Below, piece after piece: positions 49,406-59,263 of a stretch of 64,000 bases of DNA. Location of the stretch: NCBI RefSeq assembly GCF_002814235.1, contig NZ_PHSU01000018.1, positions 94,885 through 158,884 on the forward strand. Direction: 5' to 3'. The notes under the pieces are model-generated. The model was not told the origin of the DNA. It did not search any database and was given only the letters and a program-made list of their open reading frames with translations. This DNA is from Pseudomonas sp. QS1027. GTDB taxonomy: Bacteria; Pseudomonadota; Gammaproteobacteria; Pseudomonadales; Pseudomonadaceae. Made by a program: the position numbers and the translations under genes. Positions within the stretch are counted from its first letter, which is position 1. Every line of letters starts with the position of its first letter.

Positions 49406-52252
49406 TTACAGGCTGGCGATCCGTGCGTGTTGCTCGGCCAGCTTGCCCAGGGCCTGTTCGGCCTCGGCCAGCTTGGCGCGTTCCTTCTCGATGACTTCGG
49501 CCGGAGCCTTGTCGACGAACGCGGCATTCGACAGCTTGCCGCCGACCCGCTGCACTTCACCTTGCAGACGCTGGATTTCCTTGTCCAGGCGCGCCAGTTC
49601 GGCGTCCTTGTCGATCAGGCCGGCCATCGGCACCAGCACTTCCATCTCGCCGACCAAAGCGGTGGCGGACAGCGGTGCTTCGTCGCCTGCGGCCAATACA
49701 GTGATCGACTCCAGCTTCGCCAGCTTCTTGAGCAATGCGTCGTTCTCGGTGAGGCGACGCTGGTCCTCGCTACTGGCGTTCTTCACGAACACGGCCAGTG
49801 GCTTGCCCGGACCGATGTTCATCTCGGCGCGGATGTTGCGCGTGCCGAGCATGAGGGTCTTGAGCCATTCGATATCGCTTTCGGCCGCCTCGTCGATCCG
49901 CGCTTCGTTCGCCACCGGCCACGGTTGCAGCATGATGGTCTTGCCTTCGGCCCCGACCAGCGGCGCCAGGCGCTGCCAGATTTCCTCGGTGATGAACGGC
50001 ATGAACGGATGCGCCAGGCGCAGGGCCACTTCCAGCACGCGCACCAGGGTGCGACGGGTGCCGCGCTGGCGTTCGACCGGCGCATTCTCGTCCCACAGCA
50101 CCGGCTTGGACAGTTCCAGGTACCAGTCGCAATACTGGTTCCAGATGAACTCGTACAAGGCTTGGGCGGCCAGGTCGAAACGGAACTGGTCGAGCTGGCG
50201 GGTCACTTCGGCTTCGGTGCGTTGCAGCTGCGAGATGATCCAGCGATCAGCCAGGGACAGCTCGTAGGCTTCGCCGTTCTGGCCGCAGTCTTCGCCCTTG
50301 TCGAGCACGTAGCGCGCGGCGTTCCAGATCTTGTTGCAGAAGTTGCGATAGCCTTCGACGCGGCCCATGTCGAACTTGATGTCACGACCGGTGGACGCCA
50401 GCGAGCAGAAGGTGAAACGCAGGGCATCGGTACCGTAGCTGGCGATGCCTTCGGCGAACTCGGCGCGGGTCTGCTTCTCGATGGCTTTCTGCAGCTTGGG
50501 TTGCATCAGGCCGGTGGTGCGTTTGTGCACCAGGTCTTCGAGTTCGATGCCGTCGATGATATCCAGCGGGTCAAGGACGTTGCCCTTGGACTTGGACATC
50601 TTCTGGCCCTGGCCATCACGCACCAGGCCGTGGACGTAGACGGTCTTGAACGGTACCTGCGGGGTGCCGTCCTCGTTCTTCACCAGGTGCATGGTCAGCA
50701 TGATCATCCGGGCGACCCAGAAGAAAATGATGTCGAAACCGGTCACCAGCACGTCGGTGGGGTGAAAGGTCTTGAGGAAGTCGGTCTGCTCCGGCCAGCC
50801 CAGGGTGGAGAAGGTCCACAGGCCCGAGCTGAACCAGGTGTCGAGGACGTCGTTGTCCTGTTGCAGCGCAACGTCCGGGCCGAGGTTGTGCTTGGCCCGG
50901 ACTTCGGCTTCGTCGCGACCGACATAGACCTTGCCCGACTCGTCGTACCAGGCCGGAATCCGATGGCCCCACCACAGCTGGCGGCTGATGCACCAGTCCT
51001 GGATATCGCGCATCCAGGAGAAGTACATGTTTTCGTATTGCTTGGGCACGAAGGCGATGCGGCCGTCTTCCACGGCGGCAATGGCCGGTTCGGCCAGGGG
51101 CTTGGTCGACACGTACCACTGGTCGGTCAGCCACGGCTCGATGATGGTCCCGGAGCGGTCGCCCTTCGGCACTTTCAGGCCGTGGTCGTCAACGCTGACC
51201 AGCAGGCCGGCGGCGTCGAAGGCGGCAACGATCTGCTTGCGCGCTTCGAAACGGTCGAGGCCGACGTATTCGGCCGGGATCTTGCCGTCGATGCTGTCGT
51301 TCAGCGTGCCGTCGAGGTTGAACACCTGGCAGGCCGGGAGAATGGCCGCGTTCTTGTCGAAGACGTTGAGCAGCGGCAGGTTGTGGCGCTTGCCGACTTC
51401 GTAGTCGTTGAAATCGTGGGCCGGGGTGATTTTCACGCAACCGGTGCCGAATTCAGGATCGCAATAATCGTCGGCGATGATCGGGATACGACGGCCGACC
51501 AGCGGCAGCTCGATAAACTTGCCGATCAGGGCCTTGTAGCGCTCGTCTTCCGGGTTTACCGCCACGGCCGAGTCGCCGAGCATGGTTTCCGGACGGGTGG
51601 TGGCGACGATCAGGTGATCCAGGCCGTCGGCGGTCTTGGCGCCGTCAGCCAGTGGATAACGCAGGTTCCAGAGGAAACCTTTCTCGTCGTGGTTTTCCAC
51701 TTCGAGGTCGGAGATCGCCGTGTGCAGCTTGGTGTCCCAGTTGACCAGGCGCTTGCCGCGATAGATCAGGCCATCTTCGTGCAGGCGCACGAAGGCTTCC
51801 TTGACCGCTTCCGAGAGGCCGTCGTCCATGGTGAAGCGCTCGCGGCTCCAGTCCACGGACGAGCCCAGGCGACGGATCTGGCGGCTGATGTTGCCGCCGG
51901 ACTGATCCTTCCATTCCCAGACCTTTTCGAGGAATTTCTCGCGGCCCAGGTCATGGCGATTCTGGCCCTGGGCTTCGAGTTGGCGTTCCACCAGCATCTG
52001 CGTGGCGATCCCGGCGTGGTCGGTGCCCGGCTGCCACAGGGTGTTGCGACCCTGCATGCGACGGAAACGGATCAGGGCGTCCATGATCGCGTTATTGAAA
52101 CCGTGGCCCATGTGCAGGCTGCCGGTGACGTTCGGCGGCGGGATCATGATGGTGTAGGCGTCGCCGGTACCTTGCGGGGCGAAATAATTCTCGGACTCCC
52201 AGGTCTGGTACCAGGAAGTTTCAATGGCGTGCGGCTGGTAGGTCTTATCCAT
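49406..52252 (-). CDS. valS: Valyl-tRNA synthetase ValS
   Basis: Charges tRNA-Val. The 948 residues have the usual class I layout: HIGH-type motif in PPNVTGSLHMGHGF, an editing domain in the middle (ATTRPETMLGDSAVAVNP), KMSKSKGNVLDP, the anticodon-binding region, and a C-terminal coiled coil (about 880-948, DAELARLDKEIQRLQGEV) that binds tRNA. It lies 138 bp after the gene at 52391, likely with its own promoter. Confidence 0.98.
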   Translation of the reverse strand: MDKTYQPHAIETSWYQTWESENYFAPQGTGDAYTIMIPPPNVTGSLHMGHGFNNAIMDALIRFRRMQGRNTLWQPGTDHAGIATQMLVERQLEAQGQNRHDLGREKFLEKVWEWKDQSGGNISRQIRRLGSSVDWSRERFTMDDGLSEAVKEAFVRLHEDGLIYRGKRLVNWDTKLHTAISDLEVENHDEKGFLWNLRYPLADGAKTADGLDHLIVATTRPETMLGDSAVAVNPEDERYKALIGKFIELPLVGRRIPIIADDYCDPEFGTGCVKITPAHDFNDYEVGKRHNLPLLNVFDKNAAILPACQVFNLDGTLNDSIDGKIPAEYVGLDRFEARKQIVAAFDAAGLLVSVDDHGLKVPKGDRSGTIIEPWLTDQWYVSTKPLAEPAIAAVEDGRIAFVPKQYENMYFSWMRDIQDWCISRQLWWGHRIPAWYDESGKVYVGRDEAEVRAKHNLGPDVALQQDNDVLDTWFSSGLWTFSTLGWPEQTDFLKTFHPTDVLVTGFDIIFFWVARMIMLTMHLVKNEDGTPQVPFKTVYVHGLVRDGQGQKMSKSKGNVLDPLDIIDGIELEDLVHKRTTGLMQPKLQKAIEKQTRAEFAEGIASYGTDALRFTFCSLASTGRDIKFDMGRVEGYRNFCNKIWNAARYVLDKGEDCGQNGEAYELSLADRWIISQLQRTEAEVTRQLDQFRFDLAAQALYEFIWNQYCDWYLELSKPVLWDENAPVERQRGTRRTLVRVLEVALRLAHPFMPFITEEIWQRLAPLVGAEGKTIMLQPWPVANEARIDEAAESDIEWLKTLMLGTRNIRAEMNIGPGKPLAVFVKNASSEDQRRLTENDALLKKLAKLESITVLAAGDEAPLSATALVGEMEVLVPMAGLIDKDAELARLDKEIQRLQGEVQRVGGKLSNAAFVDKAPAEVIEKERAKLAEAEQALGKLAEQHARIASL

Positions 52253-52390
52253 GCGCGGCGGGACCCTTAGGCATTAATTCAGGAAAGCCGACAAGTATAA
52301 CGGGGATATGGCGCGGGGCGTAGAGCGAGGTGAGCGCCGGTGGCACAAAAATGCCCGCTGGCGCAGACAGGGCTCGGGTGAGGCGTCGTG

Positions 52391-52807
52391 TCAGGAAGGA
52401 TACTGGCTGAGCAGGCGTTCCATGCGCGCGTCCAGGCGACGCTTGATCTCGGTTTCGATATGCGGGGCGAAGTCGTCGATCACGTCCTGCATGATCAGTT
52501 GCGCGGCGGCGCGCAGTTCGCTGTCCAGGTGCAGCAGGGCGTCCTGGCTCTTGTTCTTGCTCGGCTCGGCGGCGACGGCCACGGGGGCCGGTTCAGGCTT
52601 GACGACGGGCGCAACGACAGCTTCGGGCTGCACCTCGACCTTGGTTTTATTACCCACCATGTCGAACAGCAGGGGGATCTGTCCTTCGCTGGCGACCGTT
52701 TCGGTCAGCAGCGGCGGTTGCAGGGTGTCATCGCCCAGCAACTTGCGGATCGATTCGAGCTCGTCCAGCAAGGGCGCGGCTTTTTGTGTTTGTTTTGGAG
52801 TGTCCAT
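52391..52807 (-). CDS. Small acidic/proline-rich protein next to holC, function unknown
   Basis: A 138-residue protein often labelled by its neighbour holC, but without the chi fold. It has a short N-terminal helix (LLDELESIRKLLGDD, 13-27) and two short hydrophobic motifs (PPLLTE and IPLLFDMV). A Pro/Val/Ala/Glu-rich disordered segment (58-85) leads to an amphipathic helical C-terminus (90-134, LIMQDVIDDFAPHIETEIKR). That layout resembles PopZ-like polar scaffold proteins. It starts eight bases after the holC stop, so it is co-transcribed with it. Confidence 0.8.
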   Translation of the reverse strand: MDTPKQTQKAAPLLDELESIRKLLGDDTLQPPLLTETVASEGQIPLLFDMVGNKTKVEVQPEAVVAPVVKPEPAPVAVAAEPSKNKSQDALLHLDSELRAAAQLIMQDVIDDFAPHIETEIKRRLDARMERLLSQYPS

Positions 52808-52815
52808 CGGGGTGC

Positions 52816-53244
52816 TCAAAGTCGCTGTAGACGGTGATCTTGCAGAGGATAGCCCTGTTCGCGGTAGAAGCGGAAACTCTCCCGCGCCGCTTGACGAATC
52901 GCCGGGTCTTCCACCACCACTTCGGCCACACGGGCAAAGCGCGATGCAAACGACGGTACCTTCATATCGAGGTTCACCAGCAGGTCCTGATGGGGGCCGG
53001 GGTCTTCGCCCAGTCCCAGCACCACGGTGCCTTCCGGCTCGCTTTCCGCCGGGCCGTGGGGAACGAAACTCTCGCCCTTGAACTGCCACAGGCGGGCATC
53101 GAGATCGTCGCGCTGGGCACTGTCGCTGCAATGCAGGTAGACCTTGTGCCCCAGGCGCCAGGCCTTTTCGGTCAGCTTGCAGGCAAAGTCCAGGCGCGCC
53201 GAAGGGTCCGCACTGGGAAGGATATAGAAGTCGACTTGGGTCAT
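52816..53244 (-). CDS. holC: DNA polymerase III chi subunit HolC
   Basis: Clamp-loader accessory subunit that links the polymerase III complex to single-strand-binding protein. The 142 residues show the family beginning TQVDFYILPS, ACKLTEKAWRLGHKVYLHC, FVPHGPAESEP and VNLDMKVPSF. The start at 53244 was taken from the family; the longer frame overlaps upstream sequence. It lies 57 bp after pepA and probably shares its transcript. Confidence 0.95.
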   Translation of the reverse strand: MTQVDFYILPSADPSARLDFACKLTEKAWRLGHKVYLHCSDSAQRDDLDARLWQFKGESFVPHGPAESEPEGTVVLGLGEDPGPHQDLLVNLDMKVPSFASRFARVAEVVVEDPAIRQAARESFRFYREQGYPLQDHRLQRL

Positions 53245-53301
53245 AGGGGATTCCGGATTCCGGGCAGCGTCATTGACCGACGCCACCCGGCAGGCTCAGG
53301 T

Positions 53302-54792
53302 TCAGGCCTTGGCGCGGTCCAGCAGGTACTGGGTCAGCAGGGGCACCGGACGGCCGGTGGCGCCCTTGTCCTTGCCGCCGCTGGTCCAGGCGGTGCCGGC
53401 GATGTCCAGGTGGGCCCAGTTGAACTGTTTGGCGAAGCGCGACAGGAAGCACGCCGCGGTGATGGTCCCGGCTTTCGGCCCGCCGATGTTGGCGATGTCG
53501 GCGAACGGGCTGTCCAGCTGTTCCTGGTACTCGTCGAACAGCGGCAGTTGCCAGGCGCGGTCATCGGCTTGGCGGCCGGCGCTGAGCAGTTGCTCGATCA
53601 GTTCGTCGTTGTTGCCCAGCAGGCCCGAGGTGTGGGCGCCGAGGGCGACGACGCAGGCGCCGGTCAGGGTGGCGATATCGATCACCGCCTGGGGCTTGAA
53701 GCGTTCGGCGTAGGTCAGGGCGTCGCACAGCACCAGGCGGCCTTCGGCGTCGGTGTTGAGGATTTCCACGGTCTGGCCGCTGAGGGTGGTGACGATGTCG
53801 CCCGGACGGGTCGCGCCGCCGCTCGGCATGTTCTCGGCACAGGCCAGGATGCACACCAGGTTGATCGGCAGTTGCAGGGCGAGCACGGCGTGCAGGGTGC
53901 CGAATACGCTGGCGGCACCGCCCATGTCGTATTTCATCTCATCCATGCCCAGGCCCGGCTTGAGGCTGATACCGCCGGTGTCGAAGGTGATGCCCTTGCC
54001 GACCAGGGCAAACGGCTTCTCGGATTTCTTGCCGCCGTTGTATTGCATGACGATCAGGCGTGGCGGCTGGTCGCTGCCCTGGCCCACGGCGTAGAACGAG
54101 CCCATGCCCAGTTCCTTGATCTTCTTCTCGTCAAGGACCTCGACCTTCAGGCCTTTGTTCGCCTTGCCGAGGTTCTTCGCCTGTTCGGCGAGGTAGCTCG
54201 GGTGGCAGATGTTCGGTGGCAGGTTGCCCAGGTCGCGGGTGAATGCCATGCCGCCGGCGATGGCGCGGGCGTGGCTGACGGCGCGTTCGACTTCGGCTTG
54301 CGCGGCCTTGATGGTCACCAGGGTGATTTTCTTCAGGGCGCGGGGTTCGGCCTTCTGGCTCTTGAACTGGTCGAAGCTGTATTCACCGTCCAGCAGGCTT
54401 TCGGCCAGCAGGCGGGTCTTGCCGTAGCTGTCGCGGCCCTTGACCACGACTTCATCGAGGGCAAGCACGGCATCGCTGCCGCCCAGGCCCTTGAGGGTGG
54501 CGAGGATCGCGGCAACGGCTTTGCGGAACGGCCGGTCACCGAGTTCGGCGTCCTTGCCCACGCCCACCAGCAGCACACGTTCGGCCTTGAGGTTGGGCAG
54601 GCTTTGCAGCAGCAGGGTCTGGCCGACCTTGCCGGCCAGGTCGCCGCGCTTGAGGATGGCGCTGATGGCGCCGCCGCTGAGTTCATCGACTTTGCTGGCG
54701 ACCGCGCCGAGTGTCCGGCCTTCGCCGACGGCGATTACCAGGGTGGCGGTTTTCAACGTTTCTGGGCTGACGCTTTTTACAACCAGTTCCAT
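53302..54792 (-). CDS. pepA: Leucyl aminopeptidase PepA (M17)
   Basis: Cytoplasmic hexameric zinc/manganese aminopeptidase that in E. coli also binds DNA in Xer recombination and carAB control. The 496 residues hold the C-terminal catalytic signature NTDAEGRL, with GKGITFDTGGISLKPG (metal Lys and Asp) and MKYDMGGAASV before it. The start at 54792 (MELVVKSVS) has AGGGA upstream; the longer open frame is rejected. In P. aeruginosa the homologue PhpA has been linked to algD expression, of interest given the alginate operon in this window. It is divergent from lptF. Confidence 0.96.
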   Translation of the reverse strand: MELVVKSVSPETLKTATLVIAVGEGRTLGAVASKVDELSGGAISAILKRGDLAGKVGQTLLLQSLPNLKAERVLLVGVGKDAELGDRPFRKAVAAILATLKGLGGSDAVLALDEVVVKGRDSYGKTRLLAESLLDGEYSFDQFKSQKAEPRALKKITLVTIKAAQAEVERAVSHARAIAGGMAFTRDLGNLPPNICHPSYLAEQAKNLGKANKGLKVEVLDEKKIKELGMGSFYAVGQGSDQPPRLIVMQYNGGKKSEKPFALVGKGITFDTGGISLKPGLGMDEMKYDMGGAASVFGTLHAVLALQLPINLVCILACAENMPSGGATRPGDIVTTLSGQTVEILNTDAEGRLVLCDALTYAERFKPQAVIDIATLTGACVVALGAHTSGLLGNNDELIEQLLSAGRQADDRAWQLPLFDEYQEQLDSPFADIANIGGPKAGTITAACFLSRFAKQFNWAHLDIAGTAWTSGGKDKGATGRPVPLLTQYLLDRAKA

Positions 54793-55115
54793 GTCCGGGT
54801 CCCTGAATATTAAGGTCAAAGGGCGCAGAGACAGCTCTGCACCGGGGCGAAGCGACGCAAGGGCGTGGTCTTCGGCAAAGGCCGCAGTTTGAACCTCGGC
54901 GCTGGCCGGGGGCAAGTCCCAATACCGATCATCGGTGGCCCCCACAGTGACCTTTGGCCGCTCCCGGGGCCGGGGCTTGCGCATGCGCAGTGACAGGCGC
55001 GGTCAATCACAGGATAATGCGCCTCTTTTTAGACGGCCCGCCGTGGCGAGCCCTCTGTCGGTGCCTATGTTTGCTTGTTCGGCCACCTTAGCCTGACAAC
55101 CCTGGAGTGTCTGGT
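54793..55115. other. Divergent promoter region pepA / lptF
   Basis: No gene in 323 bp. A good sigma-70 promoter for lptF is visible at 54990-55018; the pepA promoter was not placed. Confidence 0.6.
54990..55018 (+). promoter_or_regulatory. Sigma-70 promoter of lptFG
   Basis: GTGACA (54990-54995) and GATAAT (55013-55018) with a 17-base spacer; each box differs from consensus by one base. Confidence 0.7.
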
Positions 55116-56234
55116 TTGATTGTTTTTCGTTATCTGTCCCGCGAAGTCTTGATCACCTTGAGTGCGGTAAGCGCCGTGTTGCTGGTCATCACCATGAGCG
55201 GACGCTTCGTCAAGTTCCTTGCCCAGGCCGCCTCGGGTCAACTGGACCCGGGCTCGCTGTTCCTGATCATGGGCTTCCGCCTGCCCGGTTTCCTCCAGCT
55301 GATCCTGCCGCTGGGGCTGTTCCTCGGGATTCTGCTGGCCTACGGCCGGCTCTATCTCGAAAGCGAAATGACCGTGCTGTCCGCCACCGGCATGAGCCAG
55401 CAGCGTCTGCTGGGCATGACCATGGCGCCGGCGCTGCTGGTGGCCTTGCTGGTGGCCTGGATCAGCCTGAGCCTGGCACCCAAGGGCGCCCTGCAATTCC
55501 AGTTGCTGCTCAACCAGCAGGACGCCATGACCGAATTCGACACCCTGGTGCCCGGCCGCTTCCAGGAGCTCAACGATGGCTCGCGGGTCACCTATACCGA
55601 GCAACTCTCCGATGACCGGGCGAACCTGGGCGGTGTGTTCATTTCGGAAAAACGCTTCGGTGTGAACAAGAAGGACCGGGGCATTTCCGTGCTGGTGGCC
55701 GAGAAAGGCCGCCAGGAAGTGCGCAAGGACGGCAATCGCTACCTGATCCTGGAAAACGGCTATCGCTACGACGGCAGCCCGGGGATGGCCGACTACCGGG
55801 CGATCAAGTACGAAACCTACGGTGTCATGCTGCCCAAGCCCGAGATCAGCGAAGAAGTCACCGATCGCGATGCGATGACCACCTCCAGCCTGTTCGGCAA
55901 CCCGGACCTGAAGGCTGTCGCCGAATTGCAATGGCGGCTGTCGCTGCCCCTGCTGGTGTTTATCGTGACGCTGATGGCCGTGCCGCTGTCGCGGGTCAAC
56001 CCGCGCCAGGGCCGTTTCCTCAAGCTGCTGCCGGCGATCCTTCTTTATATGGCCTACCTGACCATGCTGATTTCCGCCCGTGGCGCGCTGGAGAAAGGCA
56101 ACTTGTCACCGCTGCTGGGCATGTGGTGGGTGCACGGCCTGTTCCTGGCCATCGGCCTGGCGCTGCTGTATTGGGAACCCCTGCGTTTGAAACTGGCGAG
56201 TCGTCGCACTGTGAAGGAGATGGCTCGTGGGTAA
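55116..56234 (+). CDS. lptF: LPS export ABC transporter permease LptF
   Basis: Inner-membrane permease that, with LptG and LptB, lifts lipopolysaccharide from the membrane toward the LptC-A-D bridge. The 372 residues have helices at both ends and a periplasmic beta-jellyroll between (about 130-260). The start is best placed at TTG 55116 (MIVFRYLSREV, the family beginning): GGAG (55104-55107) lies eight bases before it. A GTG at 55107 overlaps that ribosome site. It overlaps lptG by eight bases. Confidence 0.94.
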   Translation: MIVFRYLSREVLITLSAVSAVLLVITMSGRFVKFLAQAASGQLDPGSLFLIMGFRLPGFLQLILPLGLFLGILLAYGRLYLESEMTVLSATGMSQQRLLGMTMAPALLVALLVAWISLSLAPKGALQFQLLLNQQDAMTEFDTLVPGRFQELNDGSRVTYTEQLSDDRANLGGVFISEKRFGVNKKDRGISVLVAEKGRQEVRKDGNRYLILENGYRYDGSPGMADYRAIKYETYGVMLPKPEISEEVTDRDAMTTSSLFGNPDLKAVAELQWRLSLPLLVFIVTLMAVPLSRVNPRQGRFLKLLPAILLYMAYLTMLISARGALEKGNLSPLLGMWWVHGLFLAIGLALLYWEPLRLKLASRRTVKEMARG

Positions 56235-57288
56235 GCTCGATCGCTACATTGGTAGCAGTGTATTCATGGCGATCCTTGCCGTACTGGGGATCATCCTCGG
56301 GCTGGCCTCGCTGTTTGCCTTTATCGACGAGATGGGCAGCATCTCCGATACCTACACCCTGGGCGACGTACTGAGCTTCGTGGTGCTGACGGCGCCGCGC
56401 CGGGTCTACGACATGTTGCCGATGGCCGGCCTGATCGGCTGCCTGATCGGCCTCGGCAGCCTGGCCAGCAACAGCGAACTGACCATCATGCGCGCGGCGG
56501 GCGTCTCCGTCGGGCGCATCGTCTGGGCGGTGATGAAGCCGATGCTGCTGTTGATGCTGATCGGCGTGCTGGTCGGCGAGTACGTCGCCCCGGCCACCGA
56601 GAGCAAGGCCCAGGCGGCCAAGGCCCTGGCCCAGGGTTCGGGGGATGCGCAGAGTTCGCGCAACGGCCTCTGGCATCGTCAGGGTGACGAGTTCATCCAT
56701 ATCAACGCCGTGCAGCCCAATGGCCTGCTTTACGGTGTGACCCGCTATCACTTCGACAGCGAGCGCCACATGCTCTCGTCGAGCTTTGCCAAGAAGGCTC
56801 ACTTCGACAAGGACCTCTGGACGCTGACGGACGTGACCACCACCTATTTCCGTGACGGTCGCACCGAAGTGATCAATGTGCCGGAAGAGGGCTGGGACGT
56901 GGCCTTGAGCCCGAACCTGCTGAGTACCGTGGTGATGGTGCCCGAGGCCCTGTCGATCAGCGGCCTGTGGAGCTATATCCACTACCTGGCGGACCAGGGC
57001 CTGGCGAATGGTCGTTACTGGCTGGCGTTCTGGGTCAAGGTCCTGCAACCGCTGGTGACGGCGGCACTGGTATTGATGGCGATTTCCTTCATCTTCGGCC
57101 CGCTGCGTTCGGTTACCCTGGGCCAACGGGTATTCACCGGCGTGCTGGTGGGCTTCACCTTCCGCATCGCCCAGGACCTGCTCGGGCCTTCGAGCCTGGT
57201 GTTCGGTTTCCCGCCGCTGCTGGCGGTGGTGGTGCCGGCGGCGATCTGTGCGGTGGCCGGTGTCTGGCTGTTGCGTCGAGCCGGATGA
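56227..57288 (+). CDS. lptG: LPS export ABC transporter permease LptG
   Basis: Partner permease of LptF in lipopolysaccharide export. The 353 residues have the same layout: helices, a periplasmic domain (about 125-255), and C-terminal helices. The start is GTG (GKLDRYIGSSV, typical of LptG), overlapping lptF by eight bases, so translation is coupled. A terminator follows. Confidence 0.95.
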   Translation: MGKLDRYIGSSVFMAILAVLGIILGLASLFAFIDEMGSISDTYTLGDVLSFVVLTAPRRVYDMLPMAGLIGCLIGLGSLASNSELTIMRAAGVSVGRIVWAVMKPMLLLMLIGVLVGEYVAPATESKAQAAKALAQGSGDAQSSRNGLWHRQGDEFIHINAVQPNGLLYGVTRYHFDSERHMLSSSFAKKAHFDKDLWTLTDVTTTYFRDGRTEVINVPEEGWDVALSPNLLSTVVMVPEALSISGLWSYIHYLADQGLANGRYWLAFWVKVLQPLVTAALVLMAISFIFGPLRSVTLGQRVFTGVLVGFTFRIAQDLLGPSSLVFGFPPLLAVVVPAAICAVAGVWLLRRAG

Positions 57289-57318
57289 TGAAGCGATCGA
57301 GCGGTAAATGATCCACGG

Positions 57319-57350
57319 AAAAGCCTCTGTCCACTGACCGAGGCTTTTTT
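57319..57350 (+). terminator. Terminator of lptFG
   Basis: AAGCCTC/GAGGCTT stem with a 12-base loop, followed by TTTT. Confidence 0.85.
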
Positions 57351-57458
57351 GTCCGTGCCGTCCGGCCTGTTCACGTGACGCCTTGGTCGCGCATCAGGTA
57401 CAATTCCCGGCTATTTTTCGGCGGGCAGTCTGCCTGCAACCTTTTTGAGTGTTGATCC

Positions 57459-59258
57459 GTGAGTGATTTGAGTCATATCCGCAATTTCTCCATCATCGCC
57501 CACATTGACCATGGCAAGTCGACTCTGGCCGATCGCTTCATCCAGATGTGCGGCGGCCTTGCCGAGCGCGAGATGGAAGCACAGGTGCTGGATTCCATGG
57601 ACCTGGAGCGCGAGCGCGGGATCACCATCAAGGCCCATAGCGTTACCCTGTACTACAAGGCTCGCGATGGCATCACCTACCAGCTGAACTTCATTGACAC
57701 CCCCGGCCACGTCGACTTCACCTATGAAGTCAGCCGTTCCCTGGCGGCCTGTGAAGGTGCCTTGCTGGTGGTGGACGCCGGCCAGGGCGTCGAAGCCCAA
57801 TCCGTTGCCAACTGCTACACCGCCATCGAGCAGGGCCTGGAAGTCATGCCGGTGCTGAACAAGATCGACCTGCCCCAGGCCGATCCGGACCGCGTGAAGG
57901 AAGAAATCGAGAAGATCATCGGTATCGACGCCACCGACGCCGTCACCTGCAGCGCCAAGACCGGCCTGGGTGTCGACGAAGTGCTCGAGCGCCTGGTGAC
58001 CACCATTCCCGCGCCGACCGGCAATATCGAAGATCCGCTGCAAGCGTTGATCATCGACTCCTGGTTCGACAACTACCTGGGCGTCGTGTCCCTGGTGCGC
58101 GTGCGCCACGGCCGTGTGCGCAAGGGCGACAAGATCCTGGTCAAGTCCACCGGCAAGATGCACCTGGTGGACAGCGTCGGCGTGTTCAACCCGAAACACA
58201 CCGCCACCGTCGACCTGAAGGCTGGCGAAGTGGGCTTTATCATCGCCGGTATCAAGGACATCCACGGCGCGCCGGTGGGTGACACCCTGACCCTGAGCAC
58301 CACCCCTGACGTCGACGTGCTGCCGGGCTTCAAACGCATCCAGCCGCAGGTCTACGCCGGTCTGTTCCCGGTCAGCTCCGACGATTTCGAAGACTTCCGC
58401 GAAGCCCTGCAAAAGCTCACGCTGAACGATTCCTCGCTGCAGTACACCCCGGAAAGCTCCGACGCCCTGGGCTTCGGCTTCCGTTGCGGGTTCCTCGGCA
58501 TGCTGCACATGGAGATCATCCAGGAGCGCCTGGAGCGCGAGTACGACCTGGACCTGATCACCACCGCGCCGACGGTAATCTTCGAGCTGCTGCTCAAGAA
58601 CGGTGAAACCATTTACGTCGACAACCCGTCCAAGCTGCCGGACCTGTCGGCCATCGAGGATATGCGCGAACCGATCGTGCGGGCCAATATCCTTGTACCG
58701 CAGGAGCACCTGGGCAACGTCATTACCCTGTGTATCGAGAAACGTGGCATCCAGCACGACATGCTGTTCCTCGGTTCCCAGGTGCAGGTGACCTACGATT
58801 TGCCGATGAACGAAGTGGTCCTGGACTTCTTTGACCGTCTCAAATCCACCAGTCGCGGCTATGCTTCGCTGGACTACCATTTTGATCGTTACCAGTCGGC
58901 CAACCTGGTCAAGCTGGATGTACTGATCAACGGTGAAAAGGTCGACGCCCTGGCGCTGATCGTGCATCGTGATAACGCGCATTACAAAGGTCGTGCGTTG
59001 ACCGAGAAGATGAAAGAACTGATTCCTCGTCAGATGTTCGACGTTGCCATCCAGGCCGCCATTGGCGGGCAGATCGTGGCGCGGACAACCGTCAAGGCCC
59101 TCAGAAAGAACGTACTGGCCAAATGCTATGGCGGCGACGTCAGCCGTAAGCGCAAGCTGTTGGAAAAGCAGAAGGCCGGTAAGAAACGCATGAAGCAAGT
59201 GGGCAACGTGGAAATTCCACAGGAAGCCTTCCTTGCAGTGCTCAGGTTGGATAGTTAG
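57459..59258 (+). CDS. lepA: Elongation factor 4 LepA
   Basis: Ribosome-associated GTPase that assists initiation or recovery of stalled ribosomes. The 599 residues show AHIDHGKSTLADR (G1), RERGITIK (G2 region), DTPGHVDF (G3), NKIDLP (G4), EF-G-like domains, and the LepA-specific C-terminal domain ending in KAGKKRMKQVGNVEIPQEAF. The start is GTG. It begins the lepA-lepB-DUF4845-rnc-era unit. Confidence 0.98.
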   Translation: MSDLSHIRNFSIIAHIDHGKSTLADRFIQMCGGLAEREMEAQVLDSMDLERERGITIKAHSVTLYYKARDGITYQLNFIDTPGHVDFTYEVSRSLAACEGALLVVDAGQGVEAQSVANCYTAIEQGLEVMPVLNKIDLPQADPDRVKEEIEKIIGIDATDAVTCSAKTGLGVDEVLERLVTTIPAPTGNIEDPLQALIIDSWFDNYLGVVSLVRVRHGRVRKGDKILVKSTGKMHLVDSVGVFNPKHTATVDLKAGEVGFIIAGIKDIHGAPVGDTLTLSTTPDVDVLPGFKRIQPQVYAGLFPVSSDDFEDFREALQKLTLNDSSLQYTPESSDALGFGFRCGFLGMLHMEIIQERLEREYDLDLITTAPTVIFELLLKNGETIYVDNPSKLPDLSAIEDMREPIVRANILVPQEHLGNVITLCIEKRGIQHDMLFLGSQVQVTYDLPMNEVVLDFFDRLKSTSRGYASLDYHFDRYQSANLVKLDVLINGEKVDALALIVHRDNAHYKGRALTEKMKELIPRQMFDVAIQAAIGGQIVARTTVKALRKNVLAKCYGGDVSRKRKLLEKQKAGKKRMKQVGNVEIPQEAFLAVLRLDS

Positions 59259-59263
59259 GTCCT

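Noticed and set aside
49427..52270. 947-codon open frame opposite valS
   Set aside because: Antisense to a perfect ValS; composition is typical of a shadow frame.
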